NCBI GenBank assembly: GCA_003218375.1
Contig: QHNH01000009.1
Span: 186,001-250,000, forward strand
Length of the DNA: 64,000 nt
Reading direction: 5' to 3'
Origin: Verrucomicrobiota bacterium
Lineage (GTDB): Bacteria > Verrucomicrobiota > Verrucomicrobiia > Chthoniobacterales > UBA10450
Shown: positions 56,169 to 64,000 of the stretch, piece after piece
Layout of the letters: every line of letters begins with the position of its first letter
How positions within the stretch are numbered: position 1 is the stretch's first letter
Translations under genes and position numbers: made by a program
The notes under the pieces: model-generated
The model's input: only the letters and a program-made list of their open reading frames with translations
Told to the model about the DNA's origin: nothing
Databases searched by the model: none

Positions 56169-56804
56169 TCAATCCTGCGCGGGAGCCGGTTCGGCCGGCG
56201 CGGGTTCCGCCGGAGCGACAGCCTCTTTCCGCGGCGCCATCGGAAGGTAACGGGTGCGCAATTCCTCCGCGTTCGGGAGTTCGTCGAGATCACGCAACCC
56301 GAAATGTTCGAGGAAAAATTGCGTCGTCTCGTAGAGGAGCGGACGACCTGGGACTTCTGCCCGGCCGCCGATCTTCACCAGCCCGCGCTCCATCAGATTT
56401 TGGAGAACGCCGTCGACCGCCACGCCGCGCACGGCCTCGATATCCGCGCGCGTGATCGGCTGGCGATAAGCGATGATGGCGAGCGTTTCCAGGGACGGCG
56501 GCGTGAGCCGTGCCGGCTTCACCGCGGGAAATAACTGGCGGACCCAGGGCGCATACGCCGGATCGCTCACCAGTTGCCAGCCGTCCGCTTTCTCGGCGAG
56601 TTGAAAGGCGCGGCCCTGCTGGCCGTACTCGATCTTGAGCTGCTCGAGGGCCGCGACGACCTGCGCTTCCGTCGTCCTGGCAAACTCGTTAGGTATAAGC
56701 TCGTCCTCGCCGCCAGCGCCCTTGATGGCGCTCAGCAGCTCCCGCGCGGTGAGCGGCTTTTGCGCGGCGAACAAGATCGCCTCTATGACCTGGCTTAGAC
56801 TCAT
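56169..56804 (-). CDS. scpB: Chromosome segregation and condensation protein ScpB
   Basis: A 211-residue protein with two winged-helix repeats. SQVIEAILFAAQKPLTARELLSAIKG is the N-terminal winged helix; ALETLAIIAYRQPITRADIEAVRGVAVDGVLQNLMERGLVKIGGR is the second. With ScpA and SMC it forms the condensin complex. scpA is not adjacent in the window. It lies just downstream of glmM on the same strand, with 23 nt between. Confidence 0.93.
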   Translation of the reverse strand: MSLSQVIEAILFAAQKPLTARELLSAIKGAGGEDELIPNEFARTTEAQVVAALEQLKIEYGQQGRAFQLAEKADGWQLVSDPAYAPWVRQLFPAVKPARLTPPSLETLAIIAYRQPITRADIEAVRGVAVDGVLQNLMERGLVKIGGRAEVPGRPLLYETTQFFLEHFGLRDLDELPNAEELRTRYLPMAPRKEAVAPAEPAPAEPAPAQD

Positions 56805-56827
56805 ACGTCGTATACGTCCTATAGGAC

Positions 56828-58210
56828 CTATTCCCCGATCGCGTTCTGGATCGCTTCCGCGATCCGGTTCGCCTGGCGGTCGATTTGTTCCAGCTCCCGG
56901 CCCTCAATGAGCAGGCGGATCTTCGGTTCCGTTCCGGAATAGCGAAGCAGCACACGCCCTTTCCCGGAAAGTTCTTTCTCCGCGTCGCCCACCAGCTTCA
57001 TCACCGTCGGCAATTCTTCGAGCGGCCGCTTCTCCTTCACCTTCAGGTTCCGCTGGGCTTGCGGATATTTCTTCAGGCATTGCTTCAGCTCGTTCAATGG
57101 CTTCCCACTCGACTGGATGATCCGCAAAACCTGGAGCGCGCTGATGATTCCGTCGCCGGTCGTGGTGAAATCCCGGAAAATCATGTGGCCGCTCTGTTCC
57201 CCGCCGAGGTTCAGATTTCGCTCCACCATCTCTTCGATCACATAACGGTCGCCGACTTTCGTGCGCACGACTTTGCCGCCGAGCGGTCCGAGCGCTTCAT
57301 CGAGCCCGAAATTGCTCATCACGGTGGCGACGAGCGTTTGCTCGGCGAGCCGGCCCGATTTCAAAAGATCGACCGCAGCAATCGCGAGAATCTCATCGCC
57401 ATCCACCAGCTCGCCTTTTTCGTCGCAGAGCAATACCCGATCGGCATCGCCGTCATGGGTGATCCCGATCTGCGCGCCGGTTTCCTTGACCACTCGCTGG
57501 ATCTCCGAGGGGAACGTGCTCCCGCACTGGGCGTTGATGTTCGTTCCGTTCGGCTCGTCGTGAAACACCGCCACGTCGGCCCCGAGCTCGCGCAGAATGC
57601 AGGGCGTGGATTTGTAAGCCGCGCCATTCGCCACATCCACCGCGACACGCAGCTTCTCCAACGACATTTTTCTCGGGAAACTCGCCTTGGCGAATTCCAC
57701 GTAACGCCCGAGCGCGTCATCGATCCGGCGCGCCCGCCCGATCTTTCCCGCCGTCGGTCGGATCGAATCGATCTCGCCGCTGAAGACCAGATCCTCGATC
57801 TGTTGCTCGACCTGGTCGTCGAGCTTGTAGCCGTCGTGCCGGAAAAATTTGATGCCATTGTCTTCGTACGGATTGTGCGAAGCCGAGAGGACAATGCCGG
57901 CATCGGCGCGGAGCGAGCGCGTGATGTAAGCCACGCCCGGGGTCGGCAGCGGACCGATCAACAAAACATCCACGCCGAGCGACGTGATACCGGCCACGAG
58001 CGCGTTCTCCAGCATGTAACCGGAAAGCCGCGTGTCTTTCCCGAGCACGATTTTTGGGCGGGCGCCACTCGGATGCTGGCGCGGATTCAGTTTCGTGAAA
58101 ATGTGGGCCGCGGCCCGCCCGAGCTTGAGCGCGGTTTCCGCCGTCACCGGCTCGACGTTCGCGACGCCGCGCACGCCGTCCGTTCCAAAAATCTTTTTTT
58201 CCTGCGCCAC
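56828..58210 (-). CDS. glmM: Phosphoglucosamine mutase
   Basis: A 460-residue alpha-D-phosphohexomutase that converts glucosamine-6-phosphate to glucosamine-1-phosphate for peptidoglycan and lipopolysaccharide precursors. The N-terminal TDGVRGVAN and the active-site phosphoserine Ser111 (SASHNPYEDNGIKFF) are present, as are the metal-binding DGDADR (THDGDADRVLLCD) and the sugar-binding GEQSGH. The C-terminal phosphate-binding RYSGTEPKIR is intact. Start ATG 58210. The following scpB is likely co-transcribed. Confidence 0.97.
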   Translation of the reverse strand: MAQEKKIFGTDGVRGVANVEPVTAETALKLGRAAAHIFTKLNPRQHPSGARPKIVLGKDTRLSGYMLENALVAGITSLGVDVLLIGPLPTPGVAYITRSLRADAGIVLSASHNPYEDNGIKFFRHDGYKLDDQVEQQIEDLVFSGEIDSIRPTAGKIGRARRIDDALGRYVEFAKASFPRKMSLEKLRVAVDVANGAAYKSTPCILRELGADVAVFHDEPNGTNINAQCGSTFPSEIQRVVKETGAQIGITHDGDADRVLLCDEKGELVDGDEILAIAAVDLLKSGRLAEQTLVATVMSNFGLDEALGPLGGKVVRTKVGDRYVIEEMVERNLNLGGEQSGHMIFRDFTTTGDGIISALQVLRIIQSSGKPLNELKQCLKKYPQAQRNLKVKEKRPLEELPTVMKLVGDAEKELSGKGRVLLRYSGTEPKIRLLIEGRELEQIDRQANRIAEAIQNAIGE

Positions 58211-58220
58211 GCTACGAGCA

Positions 58221-58305
58221 GTGACGAGTGACGAGTGACATGTGGCAAGTCAAAAAATACGAGGACACCCGGGTTTCTCGTCACTTGTCACACGTTACTT
58301 GTCAC
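58221..58305. repeat. Word-hairpin element, GTGACGAGTGAC type
   Basis: Left half GTGACGAGTGACGAGTGACATGTGG; right half CTCGTCACTTGTCACACGTTACTTGTCAC. The same words are found at 6866-6968. It sits between glmM and ntrC-type genes; the last codons of the ntrC gene are coded within the element. Confidence 0.8.
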
Positions 58306-59689
58306 TTTCCCCCTTCATCTCATTGATCTTGCGATGCAACGTTCGCCGGCTGATGCCGAGTTTCTTCGCGGCTTTGGTAATGTTCCCGTTCGTCGTCGCG
58401 AGCGCCTGCATGATGAGACGTTTCTCCGTCTCGTGCAGGTCGAGCGCGCTCGACTTCTCGCCGAACGCTTTCGCGGGCGTGATGCCGCCGGGCAATTCCG
58501 CCCCCGTCGCCGCGCGCACATTTGGCGGCAGATCGCGCAACGTCAGCTTCGTCCCGCGCGCCATGACCACGCCGTGCTCGATCGCCGTCCGCAGCTCGCG
58601 CACGTTTCCCGGCCAACTATAAGTGAGCAGCGCGTTCATCGCGTCCGCGGTCAGCTCGAGCAACGGCTTTTCGTTCACCTTGCAGAAGTGGCGCAGAAAA
58701 TTGCGCACCAGGAGGGGAATGTCTTCCTTCCGCTCGCGCAACGGCGGCATCGTGATGTGCACCACGTTGAGGCGAAAGTAGAGGTCGTCGCGAAATTTTC
58801 CCTCGGCCACGAGCTTCTCCAGGTTCTTGTTCGTCGCCGCGATCAGGCGAATGTCCGCGCGCAAAGTCTGGTTCCCGCCCACCCGTTCGAAGGCGCGGTC
58901 TTCGCTCATCACCCGCAACAGCTTCACCTGCGTGCTCGCATCGATCTCGCCAATCTCGTCGAGGAAAATCGTGCCGCCGTTCGCCTGCTCGAACCGACCG
59001 ATCCGGCGTTCGTGCGCGCCGGTGAACGCGCCCCGCTCGTGGCCGAACAGCTCGCTCTCGAGCAATTGCGGCGAGAGCGCCGCGCAATGGACCGTGACGA
59101 ACTTCGCCTTGTTCCGCCGGCTCAGGTTATGGATCGCCTGCGCCGCCAGCTCCTTGCCCGTGCCACTTTCACCTTCGATCAGCACATTGGCCGATGACGG
59201 CGCCACCTGGCGGATCGTGTCGAGCACTTCGCGCAAGGCGGGCGATTCGCCGATGATATTTTCGAGCCCGTAACGCTCGTCGATCTGCTGGCGCAACGTC
59301 CGGTTTTCCTGCTCCATCTTTCGGCTGGCAAGGGCGCGAGCGATGAGCATCTCGACCTTGTCGAGGTTCAGCGGCTTCGTCACGAAATCGTAGGCGCCGC
59401 GTTTCATCGCTTCGACCGCGGTATCGACCGTGCCGTAGGCCGTCATCATCATGCAGATCGGCGGATGCGGCAGCTTCAGCGCCCGTTCGATCAACGTCAT
59501 ACCGTCATCGCCACCGAGCCGCAGGTCGGTGATGAGCACATCAATCGGCTCCCGCTCCAGAACGTCCATCGCGCCGCGAATGTCTTCGGCGACGTAGGTG
59601 TCATATTCGTCCTCGAGCAGCCGCCGCAGCCCATCACGGGTGTGCTTTTCGTCGTCGACGATCAGGATGGTGGGCTGGAGAGAGTCCAT
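58295..59689 (-). CDS. NtrC-family sigma-54 response regulator
   Basis: A 464-residue regulator. The receiver domain has Asp55 (LITDLRL) as the phosphorylation site. The AAA+ domain has Walker A GESGTGKE and GAFTGA, which contacts sigma-54, then the arginine-finger region. The C-terminal Fis-type helix-turn-helix ends GISRRTLHRKINEMKG. It activates sigma-54 promoters. No histidine kinase lies next to it; a candidate partner is the NtrB-like kinase at 32780. Its stop overlaps the hairpin element, which codes the final SDK-type residues. Confidence 0.95.
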   Translation of the reverse strand: MDSLQPTILIVDDEKHTRDGLRRLLEDEYDTYVAEDIRGAMDVLEREPIDVLITDLRLGGDDGMTLIERALKLPHPPICMMMTAYGTVDTAVEAMKRGAYDFVTKPLNLDKVEMLIARALASRKMEQENRTLRQQIDERYGLENIIGESPALREVLDTIRQVAPSSANVLIEGESGTGKELAAQAIHNLSRRNKAKFVTVHCAALSPQLLESELFGHERGAFTGAHERRIGRFEQANGGTIFLDEIGEIDASTQVKLLRVMSEDRAFERVGGNQTLRADIRLIAATNKNLEKLVAEGKFRDDLYFRLNVVHITMPPLRERKEDIPLLVRNFLRHFCKVNEKPLLELTADAMNALLTYSWPGNVRELRTAIEHGVVMARGTKLTLRDLPPNVRAATGAELPGGITPAKAFGEKSSALDLHETEKRLIMQALATTNGNITKAAKKLGISRRTLHRKINEMKGESDK

Positions 59690-59693
59690 TTAA

Positions 59694-59824
59694 GAAAGCC
59701 CCAAGCCCCAAGCCCCAAGCTCCAAAGAAGCTCCAAATCCCAAGCTCCAAATTAGCCGCGCGCGACCAGAAACTGTTTGGAGCTTGGAGCTTCTTTGGAG
59801 CTTGGAGCTTGGAGCTTGGAGCTT
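59694..59824. repeat. Word-hairpin element, TTGGAGCTTGGAGCTT type
   Basis: Left half repeats CCCCAAGC and CTCCAAAGAAGCTCCAAATCCCAAG; right half repeats GGAGCTT at an 8-nt step six times (TTTGGAGCTTGGAGCTT...). Related to 55352-55483. It lies between ntrC (start 59689) and an S9 peptidase stop (59863). Confidence 0.8.
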
Positions 59825-59862
59825 CGGCGTCATCCGTGGCGCCCGCGTTAACGCTGCTCCCC

Positions 59863-61953
59863 TCATTTTGCGCCGCACCACTGGTCCACCCAATCGTTCA
59901 CGGTCTTGTACCAAAGCCGCGAGTTCTGCGGCTTGAGTACCCAATGGCCTTCATCCGGGAAGTACAACATTTTCGACGGCACCTTCAGCCGCTGCAGGGT
60001 CGTGAAAAGCTGGAAGCCCTCGCTCACGTCGAGCCGGAAATCGAGCTGGCCGTGCACGACCAGCGTCGGCGTTTTGAACTTTTCCGCGAACAGGTGCGGC
60101 GAAAATTTCCGGTAAAGCTCGCGGTTCTTCCAGGGTGGGCCTTTGAATTCCCACTCGTTGAACCAGAGCTCTTCCGTCGTCCCGTAGGCCGATTCCGTGT
60201 TGAACACGCCATCGTGCGACACGATGCACTTGAAACGATCGGTGTGGCCTAACAACCAGTTCGCCATGTAACCGCCGTAGCTCGCGCCCATCGCCGCCTC
60301 GCGGGTTTTGTCGATGAACGGATAGGTCTTCTCGATGTAATCGAGACCTTTCATCAAATCGTCGTACGGTTTGCCGCCCCAATCGCCGCTGATCGAGTCG
60401 GTAAATTTCTGGCCGTACCCGGTCGAGCCATGAAAATTGATCATCGCGACGACGTAGCCGCTGGCCGCGAAGAGCTGCGCGTTCCAGCGATAGGTCCACG
60501 AATCTCCCCACGCGCCCTGCGGCCCGCCGTGGATCAAAAACTTCAGCGGATATTTCTTCGTCGAATCGAATCCCGGCGGGCGAATGATGAACCCTTCGAC
60601 GTTCTCGTTGGTCGCGCCCGGGAAGGTGAAGGATTCCATCGGCTGCATGTCGATCTGCGAGAGCACCGCGTCGTTCATGTGCGTTACGGCGACTGGAGTC
60701 AGGTTCGAGCTCTTCGGCTTTTCCGCGACGTCGAGCCGGGCGATCTCGCTCGGCGCACCGATCGAGACGCGACTAAAAAAGAGCGAGTTCCCGTCCTTCG
60801 AGAAAACGAGATCGTCCGCATGAAGCCGCGCGACTTGCTTCGGTGGTTTACCATCCATCAACAACACCCAGATCGGCGCTTCGCCGTGATCTTCCGCTGT
60901 GAAACAAATCGCCTTCGAATCGGGGGTCCAGGTCAGGCTGCCGACCGAACGGTCGAAATTGATCGTCGCATTCCGGCTCTGCCCGAGTTTGCGCTGATAA
61001 ATTATGAGCGATTCCTTGTCCGCTTCGAATCCGGCGCGCGCCATCGAGCGCCAGGCGATGTGTTCTCCATCCGGCGAATAAACCGGCGTGTTGTCGTTCC
61101 CAGGACTGGTCGAAATTTTCTTTCCTGCAGCTGCCGGACCGGCCATCGGCGCGAGGAAAATTTCGTTGTTGGTGCTGGTCGCTTCGACCTCGTCGATGTT
61201 GCTGGTGTAGGCGAGCTCCTGTCCGTCGGGCGAAATCGCATACATATCCTGGCCGCCAAGATTAAACGGCGGCACGTCGTGATCGCCCGGCGTGAGATCG
61301 CGCTCTTCGCCCGGCGCGTCCGCGCCCATCACGAACAAATGGCTCCGCTTGTGTTCGGTGTAGGACGTCCAATGCCGATAGAGCAGCTTCGTGAAGATCT
61401 TCGCCTTCACCTTGCTCTTGCTCAGCTCATCGTCGCGCCTCTTATTGTCGGCGTCGTCTTTCGCGTCCGGGTAAACCGACGAGAGAAAGACGATGTTCTT
61501 TCCGTCGGGCGACCAGATGGCGCCGTCCGCACCCGTGGAAATATTCGTGACCTGATGCGGCTGGCCGTCCAGTCCGCCGCTCTCCGGAGTGAAATTAGAC
61601 ATCCAGATTTGGGTCGGGTCGGTTGCTTTCGAAGTCCAGATCAGGCGCTTTCCGTCGGGTGAAAACCGTGGCCGCTCTTCGTGGTTCGGGGTTTGGTTTA
61701 ACCGCCGCGCGTCCCCGCCCGCCGCGGGTACGATCCAGAGATGCGAGATTTTGGTGTTCGCCTGCAGATCGACATCGACTGCATCGAACACGACCCATTT
61801 CCCGTCCGGCGACGGCACCGGCGCGCCAACCCGTTTCAATTTCATCATGTCTTCGAACGTGAACGGGTGTTTCGAAGTCGCGCTCGGTGAGGGCGACTGC
61901 GCGAACACGGAACCGGCGAGCGCCAAAGAAACAGTCAGGATTTTCCAGTGCAT
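59863..61953 (-). CDS. S9-family peptidase, exported
   Basis: A 696-residue serine peptidase with signal peptide (MHWKILTVSLALAGSVFA). A propeller of WSPDGKNIVFLSS-type repeats precedes the alpha/beta hydrolase domain, with nucleophile Ser in GASYGGYMA (near 557), and the C-terminal His in GHWVLKP. Similar overall to the enzyme at 48292, but the two differ enough to be separate subfamilies (dipeptidyl-peptidase versus acyl-peptide hydrolase-like). The start is ATG 61953; longer frames upstream are antisense to the next gene. Confidence 0.93.
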   Translation of the reverse strand: MHWKILTVSLALAGSVFAQSPSPSATSKHPFTFEDMMKLKRVGAPVPSPDGKWVVFDAVDVDLQANTKISHLWIVPAAGGDARRLNQTPNHEERPRFSPDGKRLIWTSKATDPTQIWMSNFTPESGGLDGQPHQVTNISTGADGAIWSPDGKNIVFLSSVYPDAKDDADNKRRDDELSKSKVKAKIFTKLLYRHWTSYTEHKRSHLFVMGADAPGEERDLTPGDHDVPPFNLGGQDMYAISPDGQELAYTSNIDEVEATSTNNEIFLAPMAGPAAAGKKISTSPGNDNTPVYSPDGEHIAWRSMARAGFEADKESLIIYQRKLGQSRNATINFDRSVGSLTWTPDSKAICFTAEDHGEAPIWVLLMDGKPPKQVARLHADDLVFSKDGNSLFFSRVSIGAPSEIARLDVAEKPKSSNLTPVAVTHMNDAVLSQIDMQPMESFTFPGATNENVEGFIIRPPGFDSTKKYPLKFLIHGGPQGAWGDSWTYRWNAQLFAASGYVVAMINFHGSTGYGQKFTDSISGDWGGKPYDDLMKGLDYIEKTYPFIDKTREAAMGASYGGYMANWLLGHTDRFKCIVSHDGVFNTESAYGTTEELWFNEWEFKGPPWKNRELYRKFSPHLFAEKFKTPTLVVHGQLDFRLDVSEGFQLFTTLQRLKVPSKMLYFPDEGHWVLKPQNSRLWYKTVNDWVDQWCGAK

Positions 61954-62089
61954 AGTTGTCTCCGCTGAGTGCGCAAAGTCTCGCTGAACTGGGATACGCG
62001 CAACAGCAGGCTTCCCCGTAGCCCGCACCCGCGCTTCCCTTTCCGCGCTGCTCTGATTAAAACCAGGTAACGCACCATCGCTGCTCATT

Positions 62090-63547
62090 ATGTATATGAA
62101 ACGATTTCCGCTCCTCGCTCTCATCACCGCCTCCACGGCGTTCGCCACCCCGTCCGCCACGACCATCATCATCAACGGCACCGCCATCGATCCCGGCACC
62201 GGAAAGATCATGCCGAACGCCGCGATCACCATCGAAGGCGACCACATCAGCGCGATCAAAGAAAACGCGACCGACATTCCGAAGAAAGGCGACACCGTGA
62301 TCGACGCCCGGGGCAAATTCATCCTGCCGGGTTACATCGACACGCACGTCCATTTCTTCCAGTCCGGCGGGCTTTTCACCCGGCCGGATGGCATCGACCT
62401 GACGAGTGTCCGCCCGTACAAGGATGAGGTCGCGGCGATCAAGCGCAACCTTCCCGATACTTTCAAGCGCTACCTGCGCAGCGGCATTACTTCCGTCGTC
62501 GATATCGGCGGTCCGATGTGGAACTTTGAGATGCGCCGGCTCGCAGTCGCCGAGGCCAGGGCCCCGCGGGTTGCGGTGGCCGGTCCGCTCATCTCCAGCA
62601 TTTCGCGTCCCCAACTCGATCTGGGCGATCCGCCGATCGTCAAGATCGACACCCCGGAGCAAGCGCGCGACATGGTGCGCAAGCTTGCCATCCAAAAGCC
62701 CGATTACATTAAGATCTGGTACATCGTTCCGCCGGCGCAGTCTCCTTCCCCCGGAGCTTCCGCCGCCCCTGGCCAATCCGACGTGGAACGGGCGGCGATC
62801 TTCCGGCCGATCGTTCACGCAGTCGTCGAAGAAAGCCATCGTCTGAAACTGCGCGTCGCCGTGCATGCGACCGAGCTGGAAGCGGCGCGCGCTTCAGTCG
62901 AAGAAGGCGCCGATCTTCTTGTCCACAGCGTTACGGACAAACCGGTCGATGAGCGTTTCGTCAAACTACTCAAAGAAAAAGGAACAATCCTCACGCCGAC
63001 CCTCGTTGTCTTCGAGCGTTACGGCCGCACCTTCGCGCACAAGCTCGAGCTGACTCCGGAAGAAAAAGCGTGGGGCAACCCGGAAGTGATCGCGTCGCTC
63101 GACGTAACGAAATTGCCGCCCGATAAAGTTCCCGATCGGATCAAGACCGCGATGGCGAATCCGCAACAAGGTCTCGATCGCATCCAGCAAACCTACGACG
63201 TGGCGCTGAAGAATTTGAAAACACTCGAGGACGCCGGCATCACCATCGCCACCGGGACAGATGCCGGGAACATCGGCACGATCCACGGGCCCGCGATCTT
63301 CCGGGAGTTCCAGCTCATGAAACAAGCCGGCCTCACCCCGATGCAAATCCTCCAATGCACCACCGCGAACGCCGCGAAAACTTTCGGCGGCGACACCGGC
63401 GCGAAAATTGGCTCACTCAAGCCCGGCAATTTCGCCGATCTTGTCATCCTGAAATCAAACCCGCTCGACGACATCAAGAATGCCTCCGATATCGACAGCG
63501 TGATCAAGAACGGTGTCGTCTACCAGGCCAACTCGATCCTGAAGTAA
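62090..63547 (+). CDS. Exported amidohydrolase (imidazolonepropionase/prolidase-like)
   Basis: A 485-residue protein with signal peptide (KRFPLLALITASTAFA). The metal-binding amidohydrolase motif is DTHVHFFQSGG (H-x-H), with a further His in VAVHATELEAA and the late Asp in IATGTDAGN; the final substrate-binding segment is GSLKPGNFADLVIL. Such enzymes cleave dipeptides or cyclic amides. It is followed at once by a small secreted gene (63548). ATG 62090 is used; MYMKRF, 6 nt later, is equally possible. Confidence 0.9.
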   Translation: MYMKRFPLLALITASTAFATPSATTIIINGTAIDPGTGKIMPNAAITIEGDHISAIKENATDIPKKGDTVIDARGKFILPGYIDTHVHFFQSGGLFTRPDGIDLTSVRPYKDEVAAIKRNLPDTFKRYLRSGITSVVDIGGPMWNFEMRRLAVAEARAPRVAVAGPLISSISRPQLDLGDPPIVKIDTPEQARDMVRKLAIQKPDYIKIWYIVPPAQSPSPGASAAPGQSDVERAAIFRPIVHAVVEESHRLKLRVAVHATELEAARASVEEGADLLVHSVTDKPVDERFVKLLKEKGTILTPTLVVFERYGRTFAHKLELTPEEKAWGNPEVIASLDVTKLPPDKVPDRIKTAMANPQQGLDRIQQTYDVALKNLKTLEDAGITIATGTDAGNIGTIHGPAIFREFQLMKQAGLTPMQILQCTTANAAKTFGGDTGAKIGSLKPGNFADLVILKSNPLDDIKNASDIDSVIKNGVVYQANSILK

Positions 63548-63745
63548 ATGAAGCGCATTTCGTTGATCATCGGCGTTCTGCTTGTCCTTTCCGTCCGTGC
63601 CGGAGACAAGAAAGTCGACGTCTCGAAGATCCATGGCCGCATTCAGTTCGTGCAAAGTTTTCCCGACTACAAAGTGCAGGCGGTCCCCAGCTTCGCGGAT
63701 CTGCACGTCCACATCATGAAGAGCTTTCCAGGGCCGGCAAAATAG
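63548..63745 (+). CDS. Small secreted repeat protein
   Basis: A 65-residue protein with signal peptide (MKRISLIIGVLLVLSVRA). The mature 45 residues show a short repeat of aromatic-Pro-Asp or Phe-Ala-Asp type (VQSFPDYKVQAV, PSFADLHVHIM, KSFPGPA), each about 10 residues, like small beta-solenoid (septoil-knot) proteins of other phyla. Its start abuts the amidohydrolase stop, so it is in the same operon. Function unknown. Confidence 0.7.
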   Translation: MKRISLIIGVLLVLSVRAGDKKVDVSKIHGRIQFVQSFPDYKVQAVPSFADLHVHIMKSFPGPAK

Positions 63746-63750
63746 ATCCT

Positions 63751-64000
63751 ATGAGTCTTATGCGACCTATATTTGTTTTGACCGCGCTGCTCTTTCTAAG
63801 GGCGAGCGCCTCTGCCCAACCAGCCGCGATGATGAGAGCCGTCGTCGTGCATGAGTATGGCGCGCCGGAGGTATTGAAGTATGAAGATGCGCCGCGGCCG
63901 GAACCGAAGGAGAACGAGCTGCTCGTGCGCGTGATTGCGTGCGGCGTGAACCCGGCGGACCCGCTCGTCATTTCTGGGCGGCTGGCGAAGGAATTCGGGA
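63751..64000 (+). CDS. Quinone oxidoreductase-like MDR with signal peptide (3' partial)
   Basis: Only the first 83 residues are present. After a hydrophobic leader with AQ cleavage site (PIFVLTALLFLRASASA), the sequence MMRAVVVHEYGAPEVLKYEDAPRPEPKENELLVRVIACGVNPAD is the start of a zinc-free NADPH:quinone reductase. These are normally cytosolic, so an apparent signal peptide is notable. The gene runs off the right edge. It lies 5 nt after the small repeat protein, so it belongs to the same operon as the amidohydrolase. Confidence 0.85.
   Translation, partial: MSLMRPIFVLTALLFLRASASAQPAAMMRAVVVHEYGAPEVLKYEDAPRPEPKENELLVRVIACGVNPADPLVISGRLAKEFG

Noticed and set aside
56885-58231. A 448-codon plus-strand frame opposite glmM
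   Set aside because: Antisense of a well-recognised gene, with no motif of its own.
60430-61662. A 410-codon plus-strand frame opposite the S9 peptidase
   Set aside because: Same antisense effect; no credible domain or ribosome-binding site.
1-64000. tRNA, rRNA or riboswitch genes
   Set aside because: No tRNA-like cloverleaf, rRNA segment or known riboswitch core was found by eye in the spacers.

Overview
This 64 kb window is a gene-dense (about 60% GC) chromosomal segment. It most resembles a free-living, probably soil, member of the Verrucomicrobiota (Spartobacteria/Chthoniobacterales type). Acidobacteriota is the main alternative. The inference rests on the general look of RpoA, GlmM and ScpB and on several secreted families typical of those groups: a tricorn homologue, S9 dipeptidyl-peptidase-like proteins, a VPS10/sortilin-like beta-propeller, a serine/threonine (pseudo)kinase and a GIN-domain lipoprotein. 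No rRNA, tRNA, CRISPR array or prophage was seen.

Layout. 1-9 kb: the end of a nucleotidyltransferase and a sugar-kinase-like protein, a CPBP protease, an MBL hydrolase, the tail-specific protease Prc, thymidylate synthase with a CYTH protein, a DMT exporter and a zinc alcohol dehydrogenase. 9.1-9.7 kb: no gene, but a 168-nt tandem repeat carrying a perfect palindrome. 9.7-12.3 kb: small minus-strand genes separated by canonical attC sites. This is an integron gene-cassette array with no integrase in view. 12.3-26.3 kb: secreted and envelope proteins (VPS10-like propeller, pseudokinase, tricorn protease) and an AbrB-Doc toxin-antitoxin pair. 26.3-40.2 kb: small membrane and secreted proteins, a large TPR protein, a cytoplasmic PAS histidine kinase, a GIN lipoprotein, an NlpC/P60-like peptidase and an MFS exporter. 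40.2-43.8 kb: two tandem paralogous secreted proteins bracketed by copies of a palindrome-rich module. 44.3-46.8 kb: an accessory patch with an EVE-nuclease fusion, a frameshifted NYN protein, a transporter remnant and a small winged-helix gene. 47-64 kb: VOC and SDR enzymes, two S9 peptidases, a DEAD-box helicase, rplQ-rpoA, TPM and LemA envelope proteins, scpB, glmM, an NtrC-type sigma-54 activator, an amidohydrolase and an oxidoreductase cut by the window edge.

How it works together. The secreted peptidases, propellers and amidohydrolase suggest breakdown of external protein or peptides. GlmM, the AmgK/MurU-like pair, Prc, the NlpC-like protein and the TPM/LemA set concern the envelope. 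The histidine kinase at 32.8 kb and the sigma-54 regulator at 58.3 kb are orphans of complementary type and could be partners.

The most unusual content is between genes. There is the attC array, a set of at least nine long imperfect hairpins each built from its own short repeated word, a family of nested GGGACGTGC palindromes, and the TATACGTG palindromes shared by the 9 kb tandem repeat and the 40-43 kb modules.
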